Part shown: one piece after another, positions 35,043-42,665 of the stretch
How the letters are laid out: each line of letters opens with the position of its first letter
Position numbering within the stretch: position 1 is the stretch's first letter
Assembly (NCBI RefSeq): GCF_000219215.1
Contig: NC_015726.1
Coordinates: 1,426,001-1,490,000 of the forward strand
Source: Cupriavidus necator N-1
GTDB taxonomy: Bacteria > Pseudomonadota > Gammaproteobacteria > Burkholderiales > Burkholderiaceae
Direction of reading: 5' to 3'
DNA length: 64,000 nucleotides
Program-made: the position numbers and the translations under genes
The notes under the pieces: model-generated
What the model was told of the DNA's origin: nothing
The model's input: the letters and a program-made list of their open reading frames with translations, nothing else
The model's database searches: none

Positions 35043-36122
35043 ATGCCGATGTTCAAGCAGCAGCTCCGCCTGTGCACCAGCCGTGACGGCGTTCGCCTTG
35101 CGTACGCCATCACGGGCAGCGGCGCGCCGCTGGTCAAGGCGGCCAACTGGATGAGCCACCTGGAGTTCGACGTCGGCAGCCCGGTGTGGAGCCACATGAT
35201 CACGGCGCTGTCTGCCACGCATACGCTGATCCGCTATGACGAGCGCGGCTGCGGGCTCTCTGACCGGGATATCGAGGACCTGTCCTTCGACGCGTGGCTG
35301 CGCGACCTGGAAACCATCGTCGACGCCACCGGGGTGGACCATTTTCCGTTGCTGGGCATCTCGCAGGGCGCGTCGATTGCCGTCGCCTACGCGGTCGCGC
35401 ATCCCGAGCGGGTCAGCCATCTGGTGCTGCACGGTGGCTACGCGCGGGGGCGCCTGAAGCGCGACCACCTGAGCCAGCGCCTGCTGGAAGAGGCCGAGCT
35501 GATGAACAAGCTCGCCGAGCTTGGCTGGGGCCAGGAGAATCCGGCTTTCCGCCAGTTCTTCACCACCCAGTTCATCCCCGGCGGCACGGCCGAGCAGCAT
35601 GCATGGTTCAATGAACTGGAGCGGGTCTCGACCTCGCCGCTGAATGCCGCACGCTTCATGCGCGTCTTCAATGAGATCGACGTGGTGGCGCTGCTGCCCC
35701 AGGTATCGTGCCCGACACTGGTGCTGCACGCGGTGCGCGATGCGCGCGTGCCGTTCGACGAAGGGCGCCTGATCGCCAGCGAGATTCCCGGCGCGCGCTT
35801 CGTGCCGCTGGAAAGCGGCAATCACCTGTTGCTGGAAACCGAGCCCGCATGGCTGCGCTGGCTGGACGAGGTGCGCGCCTTCCTGCCGGCTGGGGAGCCA
35901 GTGCGCGACCCGGCCTTCACCGCGCTGACACGGCGCGAGCGCGATATCGTCGAACTGATCGCGCAGGGCCGCGACAACGCCCAGATCGCCGCGCATCTTG
36001 ACCTGTGTGAAAAGACCGTGCGCAACCACATCACCAGCATTTTCGCCAAGCTGGAAGTGGAGAACCGCGCGCAGGCCATCGTGCTGGCGCGCAAGGCCGG
36101 CTTCGATCGCGCCGGCGCCTGA
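35043..36122 (+). CDS. Alpha/beta hydrolase fused to a LuxR-type helix-turn-helix
   Basis: The 359-residue fusion has an alpha/beta hydrolase domain (about 10-265) with nucleophile elbow GISQGAS, acid region HAVRDARVPFDE and His in ESGNHLLLE. A LuxR-type DNA-binding domain follows (about 290-350: LTRRERDIVELIAQGRDNAQ, then CEKTVRNHITSIFAKLEVEN). Such proteins may sense a small molecule through the hydrolase fold. The start at 35043 is chosen because family similarity begins at MFKQQLRLCTSRDGVRLAY; an upstream in-frame ATG at 34986 is possible. The gene stands alone, between two unrelated units. The target genes are unknown. Confidence 0.85.
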   Translation: MPMFKQQLRLCTSRDGVRLAYAITGSGAPLVKAANWMSHLEFDVGSPVWSHMITALSATHTLIRYDERGCGLSDRDIEDLSFDAWLRDLETIVDATGVDHFPLLGISQGASIAVAYAVAHPERVSHLVLHGGYARGRLKRDHLSQRLLEEAELMNKLAELGWGQENPAFRQFFTTQFIPGGTAEQHAWFNELERVSTSPLNAARFMRVFNEIDVVALLPQVSCPTLVLHAVRDARVPFDEGRLIASEIPGARFVPLESGNHLLLETEPAWLRWLDEVRAFLPAGEPVRDPAFTALTRRERDIVELIAQGRDNAQIAAHLDLCEKTVRNHITSIFAKLEVENRAQAIVLARKAGFDRAGA

Positions 36123-36189
36123 ATTCCGGACCTGAGGCTGTGATGCGGTCGATACCTGCCAGCGTCAGATTGTCCCGCTATCCGACCCC

Positions 36190-36218
36190 TTGAAATCCGC
36201 GCGGGGCAGCACTAATTA
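36190..36218 (+). promoter_or_regulatory. Promoter of the Hsp20 operon
   Basis: TTGAAA (36190-36195) and TAATTA (36213-36218) are 17 bp apart, a good sigma-70 pair. The extended CTTGAAA also matches the -35 of heat-shock (sigma-32) promoters, but no CCCCAT-type -10 is obvious. It lies about 130 bp upstream of the first hsp20 gene. Confidence 0.5.
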
Positions 36219-36347
36219 TGGATTGCCCAGTCGTCGCGGCAACGCGGCGCTGCGTGTTTTCCGTTGGTTTGCAGCGGCCTGGCAGGAGGCCAGGTGCACT
36301 ACATCAGGGTCCTGCGCCTCCCCGCTGCATAGAAGGAGGATCTAACC

Positions 36348-36788
36348 ATGAGTGACTTCTTTTTCGGGAACGACCCGTTCAGTGAATTCGACCGGATGCA
36401 ACGGCAGATGGCGAATCTCTTCGGCGGGTTTTCAACCAGCCTGCGCTCCGGGCGTTTCGGGGCGTTCCCCCCGCTGAATATCGGCGCGACCGATGACTCG
36501 ATCGAGATCGTGGTGTTCGCGCCCGGCATCAAGACGGACCAGCTCGAGGTATCGATCGACAAGGGCCTGCTGACCATCAGCGGCGAGCGTGCCCAGGTGC
36601 AGCCGGAGGGCGAAGCCGAGGTACGGCCCTATGCGCAGGAGCGCTTCTTCGGCAGCTTCCGCCGCGTGATCGAGTTGCCGCAGTCGGCCGATCCGGACAA
36701 GGTGCAGGCACGCTATACCAACGGCTGCCTCTCGATCAGCGTAGGCAAGCGCGAAGCGTCGCGTCCGCGCGCCATCACCGTCAGCTAA
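36348..36788 (+). CDS. Hsp20/alpha-crystallin family small heat-shock protein
   Basis: The 146-residue small heat-shock protein has a short N-terminal arm (FFFGNDPFSEFDRMQRQM), an alpha-crystallin domain (about 42-135) with GLLTISGERAQ and FGSFRRVIELPQSADPDKVQ, and a short C-terminal tail. It holds unfolded proteins in soluble oligomers for DnaK or ClpB. AGAAGGAGG precedes the ATG. It forms an operon with a second Hsp20 gene 15 bp downstream, probably heat-induced. Confidence 0.93.
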   Translation: MSDFFFGNDPFSEFDRMQRQMANLFGGFSTSLRSGRFGAFPPLNIGATDDSIEIVVFAPGIKTDQLEVSIDKGLLTISGERAQVQPEGEAEVRPYAQERFFGSFRRVIELPQSADPDKVQARYTNGCLSISVGKREASRPRAITVS

Positions 36789-36803
36789 CGTGAGGAGGAC
36801 GCC

Positions 36804-37229
36804 ATGAACGATTCGAAGCAGGTCGTCCAGCGCGACCAGAACACAAGCGGCCAAGGCGAGCGGGGCGCCGTCGCGCAACGCCGCGAGGAAATCCAGACCA
36901 TGACGCTGGTGCCCGCGGTCGATATCTACGAAACCTCAGCAGGAGTCACGCTGTGGGCGGATCTGCCCGGCGTGCCGCGCGAGAACCTCGAGGTCAACGT
37001 CCACGACAGCAGCCTGCGCATCGAAGGCGAAGCCGTCGTGCCGACGCCCGCGAGCCTGCGCGTGCAGCATGCCGAGATTCGGCAGCCGCGCTATGCACGT
37101 ACGTTTACGCTCAGCCCGGATCTTGACGCCTCGCGCATCGAGGCCAACTTGCAGGACGGCGTGCTGAAGCTGACGATCCCGCGCAGGGAAGAGGCGCGGC
37201 CGCGGCGGATTGAAGTGTCGGTCGGCTGA
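36804..37229 (+). CDS. Second Hsp20/alpha-crystallin family protein
   Basis: The 141-residue Hsp20 paralogue has a polar N-terminal arm, an alpha-crystallin domain (about 38-130, DIYETSAGVTLWADLPGVPR and YARTFTLSPDLDASRIEANL), and a C-terminal RRIEVSVG with an I-x-V anchor that docks on neighbouring subunits. It differs enough from the first Hsp20 to suggest hetero-oligomers or different clients. The pair layout is common in soil betaproteobacteria. REP-like hairpins follow. Confidence 0.92.
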   Translation: MNDSKQVVQRDQNTSGQGERGAVAQRREEIQTMTLVPAVDIYETSAGVTLWADLPGVPRENLEVNVHDSSLRIEGEAVVPTPASLRVQHAEIRQPRYARTFTLSPDLDASRIEANLQDGVLKLTIPRREEARPRRIEVSVG

Positions 37230-37244
37230 GGCCGCGGGTGTGCT

Positions 37245-37364
37245 CCCCTCTCCCGCTTGCGGGAGAGGGGCAGGGGGTGAGGGCAGGCACAGGCATACCG
37301 ACACGCGTTACTTCGTCGATACACCTGGCCCTCACCCCAACCCTCTCCCGCAAGCGGGAGAGGG
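37245..37364. repeat. Inverted pair of REP-like palindromes
   Basis: Two GC-rich palindromes, CCCCTCTCCCGC-TT-GCGGGAGAGGGG (37245-37270) and CCCTCTCCCGC-AA-GCGGGAGAGGG (37341-37364), face each other. They are flanked inside by matching GGGGTGAGGGC / GCCCTCACCCC arms (about 37274-37284 and 37329-37339). The whole forms a large imperfect inverted repeat between the convergent hsp20 and arnA-like genes, like a REP/BIME unit. It may also end transcription in both directions. Confidence 0.75.
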
Positions 37365-37426
37365 AGTACCCAAGCCAGAAGGAACGCCAGCAGGCTTCGG
37401 CATGCGGCTTGAGACTGCCTCCAGCC

Positions 37427-38500
37427 TCACCCCTGGTTCACCAACGTCCTTGCGTCCGTCACGTGCGTGCGATACGCCTCGAAGATGCGGCGCAGCGCCG
37501 CTTCCATGCTGATCCCGGGCTTCCAGCCCAGTTCTTCGATGGTGTTGTCGATCTTCGGCACGCGGTGCTGCACGTCCTGGTAGCCCTTGCCATAGAAGTC
37601 GCCCGAGGAGGTCTCGATGATCTGCGTCTTGCGCGCTTCGTCGGCGTATTCCGGATAGTCGGCGGCCATCTTCAGCATCATCTCGGCCAGCTCGCGCACC
37701 GAGTGGATATTGCCCGGGTTGCCGATGTTGTAGATCTTGCCGCTGGCCACGCCGTTGGGGTTCTCGATGATGCGCATCAGCGCGTCGATGCCGTCGGCGA
37801 TATCGGCAAAGGCGCGCTGCTGGGCGCCGCCGTCGACCAGCTTGATCGGCTCGCCGCGCACGATATGGCCGAGGAACTGCGTCACCACGCGCGACGAGCC
37901 TTCCTTCGATTCGAAGATCGAATCCAGCCCGGCGCCGATCCAGTTGAACGGACGGAACAGGGTGTAGTTCAGGCCTTGCTCCATGCCGTAGGCGTGGATC
38001 ACGCGGTCCATCAGCTGCTTGGAGCAGGCGTAGATCCAGCGCGGCTTGTTGATCGGGCCGTAGACCAGCGGCGAGGCCTCGGGGTCGAACTCTTCGTCGC
38101 TGCACATGCCGTAGACCTCGGAGGTCGACGGGAACACCAGGTGCTTGCCGTACTTGACCGCGGCGCGCACGATCGGCAGGTTGGCCTCGAAGTCCAGCTC
38201 GAACACGCGCAGCGGCTGGCGCACGTAGGTGGCCGGGGTGGCGATGGCCACCAGCGGCAGTACCACGTCGCACTTGCGGATGTTGTACTCGATCCACTCC
38301 TTGTTGATGGTGATGTCACCCTCGAAGAAGTGCATGCGCGGATGGTCGACGAGGTCGCCGAGGCGGTCCGACGACATGTCCATGCCGTAGACCTCCCACG
38401 GCGTGGTTTCCAGGATGCGGCGCGTCAGGTGGTGGCCGATGAAGCCGTTGACGCCGAGGATCAGTATTTTCTTGCCTTGCATTGCGTTTGACGATGGCAT
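37427..38500 (-). CDS. ArnA decarboxylase-domain-like NAD-dependent sugar epimerase/dehydratase
   Basis: The 357-residue SDR protein has the Rossmann motif ILGVNGFIGHHLT near the start, FPSTSEVYG, the catalytic YACSKQ (Tyr/Lys) and RPFNWIGAGLDSIFESKEGS. It matches the C-terminal half of ArnA, which oxidatively decarboxylates UDP-glucuronate to UDP-4-keto-pentose; many standalone members are annotated as UDP-xylose synthases. No formyltransferase half is present. The start is taken at 38500, with ATG 38482 possible. It follows the ArnT-like gene by 25 bp, so both probably serve aminoarabinose modification of lipid A. Confidence 0.87.
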   Translation of the reverse strand: MPSSNAMQGKKILILGVNGFIGHHLTRRILETTPWEVYGMDMSSDRLGDLVDHPRMHFFEGDITINKEWIEYNIRKCDVVLPLVAIATPATYVRQPLRVFELDFEANLPIVRAAVKYGKHLVFPSTSEVYGMCSDEEFDPEASPLVYGPINKPRWIYACSKQLMDRVIHAYGMEQGLNYTLFRPFNWIGAGLDSIFESKEGSSRVVTQFLGHIVRGEPIKLVDGGAQQRAFADIADGIDALMRIIENPNGVASGKIYNIGNPGNIHSVRELAEMMLKMAADYPEYADEARKTQIIETSSGDFYGKGYQDVQHRVPKIDNTIEELGWKPGISMEAALRRIFEAYRTHVTDARTLVNQG

Positions 38501-38525
38501 GGGAAAACGGAACTCGCTGGCGCGG

Positions 38526-40280
38526 CTAGCGCGCGCCAGCGATGGGGAAGTTGGCGACGGCCACGCGCCGCCAGTCGCGCGCGACCACATGCATCGGCAC
38601 GCGTGCACTCAGCTCGGCAAAGGTCTGCGGCGACAGCAGCGCGACGGCGCGCGGACCGTGCAGCCAGGCATCGATGAAGGCATCGACGGTGGGCAGCCAT
38701 TTCTGCGGCTCCTGTTCGGTGCCGAAGGTTAGTTCGTCGGCTCGCGCTACCATGGTGAGCGGATGGTGCAGGTAGAACGGCAGCGTATGGTCCAGCATGC
38801 CGACGCCATAGAGCGGCATGCCAGGCTCCAGTACGCGCGCGATCGGCGCCACCATGTCGATGCCCGACGCCGAGCGGCCGATGGTTTCGTGGCCGAGCAG
38901 GGCGGTGGAGAATGCCAGCAGCATCCCGAATGCATAGGCCGTAATACTGGCCATGGGCCCGTGCCGGCGCTGCAGCCACAGGCCCGCCACGGCGCTCAGC
39001 ATCACCAGCGCGAACGCCAACGCCGCCCACACGGCATAGGCGCGGTACAGCGCGTTGGGCGTGTTGTTGGAATCGAGCGTGGCCACGTAGGGGCTGGCCA
39101 GCAGCCCGATCGCGCCGACGACCAGCATCGCCCGCAACTGTCGGCGCCAGGCACGCTCGCCGGTCTGCACCAGCGCCGCACCCGCCAGCATCCCAAGCGC
39201 CGGGAACACCGGCAGGATATAGCCGGGGAGCTTGGATCCGGACAGGCTGAAGAAGACGAAAATCGACGCGGCCCACAGCGCCGCCATCAGGGCAGGCTGG
39301 AACGGCCGCGAACTGCTTGCGTCGGCGACGCCGGCACGTTGCCGGACGGCGCGCACCATGCCGGGCACCAGCCCCAGCCATGGCAGGAAGCCACCGATCA
39401 CCAGCGGCACGAAGTACCACAGCGCACCCTTGCGCGCATGCACGGTCGAGGTATAGCGCTGCCAGTGCTCGTGGATAAAGAAAAAGCGCAGGAATTCCGG
39501 GTTGCGCCGCGCCACCAGCCAGTACCACGGCACCGCTACCAGCAGCATCACCACGATGCCGGCCGGCACATGCAGCCTTCGCCACAGTGCCAGGTCGCGC
39601 GTCACGCAGGTGTAGCTCACCAGCACCAGGCCGGGCAGCGCCAGGCCGATCAGCCCCTTGGTCAGCACGGCCACGCCCATCGCGGCCCAGCACGCCAGCA
39701 TCCAGTTGCGGCGCGCGGCGGGCGTTGTGCCCGGATGCTGGGCCACCAGCATGCACGCCAGCACGCAGGCCATGACGCCGGACAGCGTCATGTCCAGCGT
39801 ATTGAAATGCGCGGCGACGTTCCACATCGGTGCGGACGCCAGCACCAGACCCGTCAACAGTCCGGCGCGCGCGCCGAACCAGCGTGCCGCGGCCAGCATC
39901 GACATGCCCAGCCCGGCCATGCCGGCCAGCGCCACGCACAGCCTTGCCTGCCATTCGCCGACGCCGAACAGCGCGTACGACAGTGCCGTCACCCACATAT
40001 GGAAGGGCGGTTTCTCGAAGTACTTCAGCGCGTTGTAGCGGATGGTGACCCAGTCGCCGGTGCTCAGCATCTCACGCGCGATCTCGGCATAGCGGCCTTC
40101 GTCGGGGCCGAGCAGGTGGCGCACGCCCAGCGTGCCGAACCAGACCAGCGCGAACGCCAGCGCCACCAGCGCCACCGTCAGGGCGGGCATGCCGGCGATG
40201 CGTGCGGCATGGCCGGGGTCGCCGGCCCGGGCGGCGTCAAGCCTGCGCACTGCGGCAGAGCGATTGGGACGTTGAGGCAT
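38526..40280 (-). CDS. ArnT-like glycosyltransferase (GT83/PMT family)
   Basis: The 584-residue polytopic membrane protein has about twelve hydrophobic helices. The first periplasmic loop carries GPDEGRYAEIAREMLSTGDW and YFEKPPFHMW, the GT-C catalytic and lipid-binding signature of ArnT. ArnT moves 4-amino-4-deoxy-L-arabinose from undecaprenyl phosphate to lipid A, lowering binding of cationic peptides and polymyxin. The start is uncertain: ATG 40280 is used, 40190 is possible, and no clear ribosome site is seen. It is divergent from a PmrAB-like two-component pair with a PmrA-box-like site between. Confidence 0.85.
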   Translation of the reverse strand: MPQRPNRSAAVRRLDAARAGDPGHAARIAGMPALTVALVALAFALVWFGTLGVRHLLGPDEGRYAEIAREMLSTGDWVTIRYNALKYFEKPPFHMWVTALSYALFGVGEWQARLCVALAGMAGLGMSMLAAARWFGARAGLLTGLVLASAPMWNVAAHFNTLDMTLSGVMACVLACMLVAQHPGTTPAARRNWMLACWAAMGVAVLTKGLIGLALPGLVLVSYTCVTRDLALWRRLHVPAGIVVMLLVAVPWYWLVARRNPEFLRFFFIHEHWQRYTSTVHARKGALWYFVPLVIGGFLPWLGLVPGMVRAVRQRAGVADASSSRPFQPALMAALWAASIFVFFSLSGSKLPGYILPVFPALGMLAGAALVQTGERAWRRQLRAMLVVGAIGLLASPYVATLDSNNTPNALYRAYAVWAALAFALVMLSAVAGLWLQRRHGPMASITAYAFGMLLAFSTALLGHETIGRSASGIDMVAPIARVLEPGMPLYGVGMLDHTLPFYLHHPLTMVARADELTFGTEQEPQKWLPTVDAFIDAWLHGPRAVALLSPQTFAELSARVPMHVVARDWRRVAVANFPIAGAR

Positions 40281-40463
40281 GGCAGGAACGTCGTGGCCTG
40301 GAGGCGGGTGTGACGGCAAGGGCGGCGGTGGCTTGGGTAGGGTGCTGAGGCGGCGCTGCGAGGCAGCGCGGCCCGGCGGCATGGCCATGACAACGCCGGC
40401 TGGAGGTGCGGCGTTGACTCAGGCTGGGTCCTGGCGCGGAGAGAGCGAGAATAATGGGCAAAC

Positions 40464-40480
40464 CTTAATGGCAGATTAAG
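40464..40480. promoter_or_regulatory. PmrA-box-like site between the arnT-like gene and the two-component genes
   Basis: CTTAAT-GGCAG-ATTAAG (40464-40480) fits the PmrA consensus YTTAAK-N5-YTTAAK with one mismatch (A for Y in the second half-site). It is also a perfect inverted repeat. The surrounding gap (40281-40584) holds nothing else recognisable. The site is about 105 bp before the response regulator start and 180 bp before the arnT-like start, so both could be controlled. Confidence 0.6.
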
Positions 40481-40584
40481 CGGGCGCGCACATAATGGCC
40501 ACGATGCGTTCCAGGCACGATGCCGCACGCACTCTTGTGACTGGTGGATAACACCGGAAGGATAAACGAACCCAGCCCGGAAGA

Positions 40585-41256
40585 ATGAGAATCCTGATCG
40601 TTGAAGACGCCCCGATGCTGGGCGACGGGCTTCGCCGCGGCCTGCAACTGCTGGACTATGCGGTCGACTGGTTCAGCACCGGCGCTGAAGCCGACCATGC
40701 ACTCGGCGTGGTCCACTACGATGCCGTGGTGCTGGACCTGGGCCTGCCAGGGGAAGACGGCATGTCGCTGCTCGCGCGCTGGCGTGCGCGCGGCTGCCGC
40801 ATCCCGGTGATTGTGCTGACCGCGCGCGATGCGATCGACAGCCGCATCGGCGGCCTTGACGCCGGCGCCGACGACTACCTGGTCAAGCCGATCGCGCTCG
40901 ATGAGCTGGCGGCACGGCTGCGTGCCGTCACCCGCCGCGCCGCGGGCCTGTCGTCGCCAGTGTGGAAGCACGGCGCGCTGGAATTCCACCCGGCCGCGCG
41001 CCAGGCGTACTGGCAGGGCCAGCCGGTGGAACTGACCAGCCGCGAAGCCATGTTGCTGGAGCTGCTGCTGGCGCACCCCAACCGGCTGCTGACGCGCGAC
41101 TTCCTGCGCGACAAGCTTTATGACTGGCAGGGCGGCATCGAGAGCAACGCACTGGAGGTGCATATCCACCACCTGCGCCGCAAGATTCATCCGAAGATCG
41201 TGCGCACCTTCCGCGGCGCGGGCTACACGCTGGGCGCGGCGGAGGATTGCATATGA
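40585..41256 (+). CDS. OmpR/PmrA-type response regulator
   Basis: The 223-residue regulator has a receiver domain (1-115) with acidic pocket EDAP at the N-terminus, phospho-acceptor Asp in AVVLDLGLPGEDGM (about 51), Thr in VLTARD and Lys in YLVKPI. A winged helix follows (about 125-220) with LLLAHPNRLLTRDFLRDKLY and ALEVHIHHLRRKI. It is most like PmrA/QseB/BasR. Its stop overlaps the kinase start (ATGA). The divergent arnT-like gene and the PmrA-box-like site support a role in lipid A modification. Confidence 0.9.
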   Translation: MRILIVEDAPMLGDGLRRGLQLLDYAVDWFSTGAEADHALGVVHYDAVVLDLGLPGEDGMSLLARWRARGCRIPVIVLTARDAIDSRIGGLDAGADDYLVKPIALDELAARLRAVTRRAAGLSSPVWKHGALEFHPAARQAYWQGQPVELTSREAMLLELLLAHPNRLLTRDFLRDKLYDWQGGIESNALEVHIHHLRRKIHPKIVRTFRGAGYTLGAAEDCI

Positions 41257-42608
41257 CGTTGCAGCGCCGGCTCATCTTTGCGGTGCTGATCGCCGCGCCG
41301 GTGGTGTGGCTGCTGACCATCGGCCTGACCTACGTGCGGGCCCGGCATGAGATCAATGAGCTCTATGACACTGACATGGTGCGCATGGCGCTGCAGATGC
41401 ATTCGGTGGTCCCGCTGGTCGATGTCGCCGCTGAGCCGTCGCGCACGCGGCTGCCGCAGCTGGTGGAAGGTGACCAGGGCGACGCCGGGCTGGGCGATTT
41501 GGCCATCGCGGCGTGGCTGCCGGACGGCAAGTCGCTGCATATCGATCCCGAGGGCGACCTGCTGCCACGCGCCCCCGGCGTCAAGGGCTTTACCGAGATC
41601 ACCATCAACAAGAAGGCCTGGCGGCTCTACTACCTCGACGACCCCGACACCGGCTGGCGTGTCTGTGTCGGCCAGCAGATCGGCGAGCGCAACGAGCTGA
41701 TCCTGTCCTATATCGCCGCGCAGGTGTTGCCGTGGGCCGCGGGGCTGCCGGTGCTGATCGGGCTGCTGATCTGGTTCATGCGGCGCGCGCTGGCGCCGGT
41801 GCGGGCGCTGTCCTCGGACATCGAAGGGCGCGCCCCGGAGGACCGCCGACCGCTCAGCCTCAAGGCCGTGCCCGGTGAACTGGTGCCGCTGGTGCATGCG
41901 ATGAACCGGCTGCTGGCGCGCGTATCGGATTCAATCGAACACGAACGGCGCCTGACCGCCGATGCGGCGCACGAGATGCGCACGCCGCTGGCCGCGCTCA
42001 AGGCGCAGTGGGAGATAGCCGAGCGCTCGCCTGACGCCGACGAACGCGCGCAGGCGCGCGCCAATGTGGCATCCGGCATCGACCGCATCGGCCGGCTGGT
42101 GTCGCAGCTGCTGACACTGAGCCGGCTGGAGGATGCCTCGGCGCCGCCTTCGCGCCAGCCTGTCAACTGGCTGCCCGTGGCGCAGCAGGCGCTGTCCGAC
42201 TGCCTGGGCCTGGCCCAGCAGAAACAGGTCGACGTCGAGCTGGAATGGCCGGCCCAGGGCCATCCCCCATTGCCGGTGGCGGGCGACACCAGCCTGCTGT
42301 CGCTGATGCTGCGCAACCTGCTCGACAACGCCATCCGCTACAGTCCGCCCGGTGCGCTGGTGACGGTCGATTTCCAGCCTGACGGCATCACCGTGCGCGA
42401 CCAGGGGCCGGGCGTGGCGCCGGACGTGCTGGCACGGCTGGGAGACCGCTTTTTCCGCGGCGGCAGCGGGCAGCGCGAGCAGGGGCACGGCCTTGGCATT
42501 TCCATCGCGCGGCGCGTGGCGCGGCTGCATGGGCTGGAAATTGCGTTTGCCAACCGCTCGGATGGGGCCGGGAAGGGCCTGGCCGTGCGGATCGGGCGCG
42601 GCGGCTGA
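41253..42608 (+). CDS. PmrB/QseC-like sensor histidine kinase
   Basis: The 451-residue kinase has two membrane helices (about 8-30 and 155-175) flanking a periplasmic sensor region (about 31-153), a HAMP-like linker, the H-box AHEMRTPLAALKAQWEIAER, the N-box LRNLLDNAIRYSPPGA, then VRDQGPGV and GHGLGISIARR. ATG 41253 follows GGAGG by 7 bp and overlaps the regulator stop. The sensor region contains several acidic residues (TRLPQLVEGDQGD) that could bind metal or peptide, as in PmrB, but this is not proven. Confidence 0.9.
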   Translation: MTLQRRLIFAVLIAAPVVWLLTIGLTYVRARHEINELYDTDMVRMALQMHSVVPLVDVAAEPSRTRLPQLVEGDQGDAGLGDLAIAAWLPDGKSLHIDPEGDLLPRAPGVKGFTEITINKKAWRLYYLDDPDTGWRVCVGQQIGERNELILSYIAAQVLPWAAGLPVLIGLLIWFMRRALAPVRALSSDIEGRAPEDRRPLSLKAVPGELVPLVHAMNRLLARVSDSIEHERRLTADAAHEMRTPLAALKAQWEIAERSPDADERAQARANVASGIDRIGRLVSQLLTLSRLEDASAPPSRQPVNWLPVAQQALSDCLGLAQQKQVDVELEWPAQGHPPLPVAGDTSLLSLMLRNLLDNAIRYSPPGALVTVDFQPDGITVRDQGPGVAPDVLARLGDRFFRGGSGQREQGHGLGISIARRVARLHGLEIAFANRSDGAGKGLAVRIGRGG

Positions 42609-42616
42609 AAGCGAAA

Positions 42617-42646
42617 ACGCCCCGCACGGCTTCCCGTGCGGGGCGT
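42617..42646. terminator. Terminator between convergent kinase and tex genes
   Basis: A perfect 13 bp stem ACGCCCCGCACGG/CCGTGCGGGGCGT (42617-42629, 42634-42646) has a CTTC tetraloop. On the minus strand it is followed by TTTCGCTTTC, so it mainly ends the tex transcript; it may also stop the two-component transcript. Confidence 0.85.
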
Positions 42647-42665
42647 CTTGCCATGCGCTTGCGGC

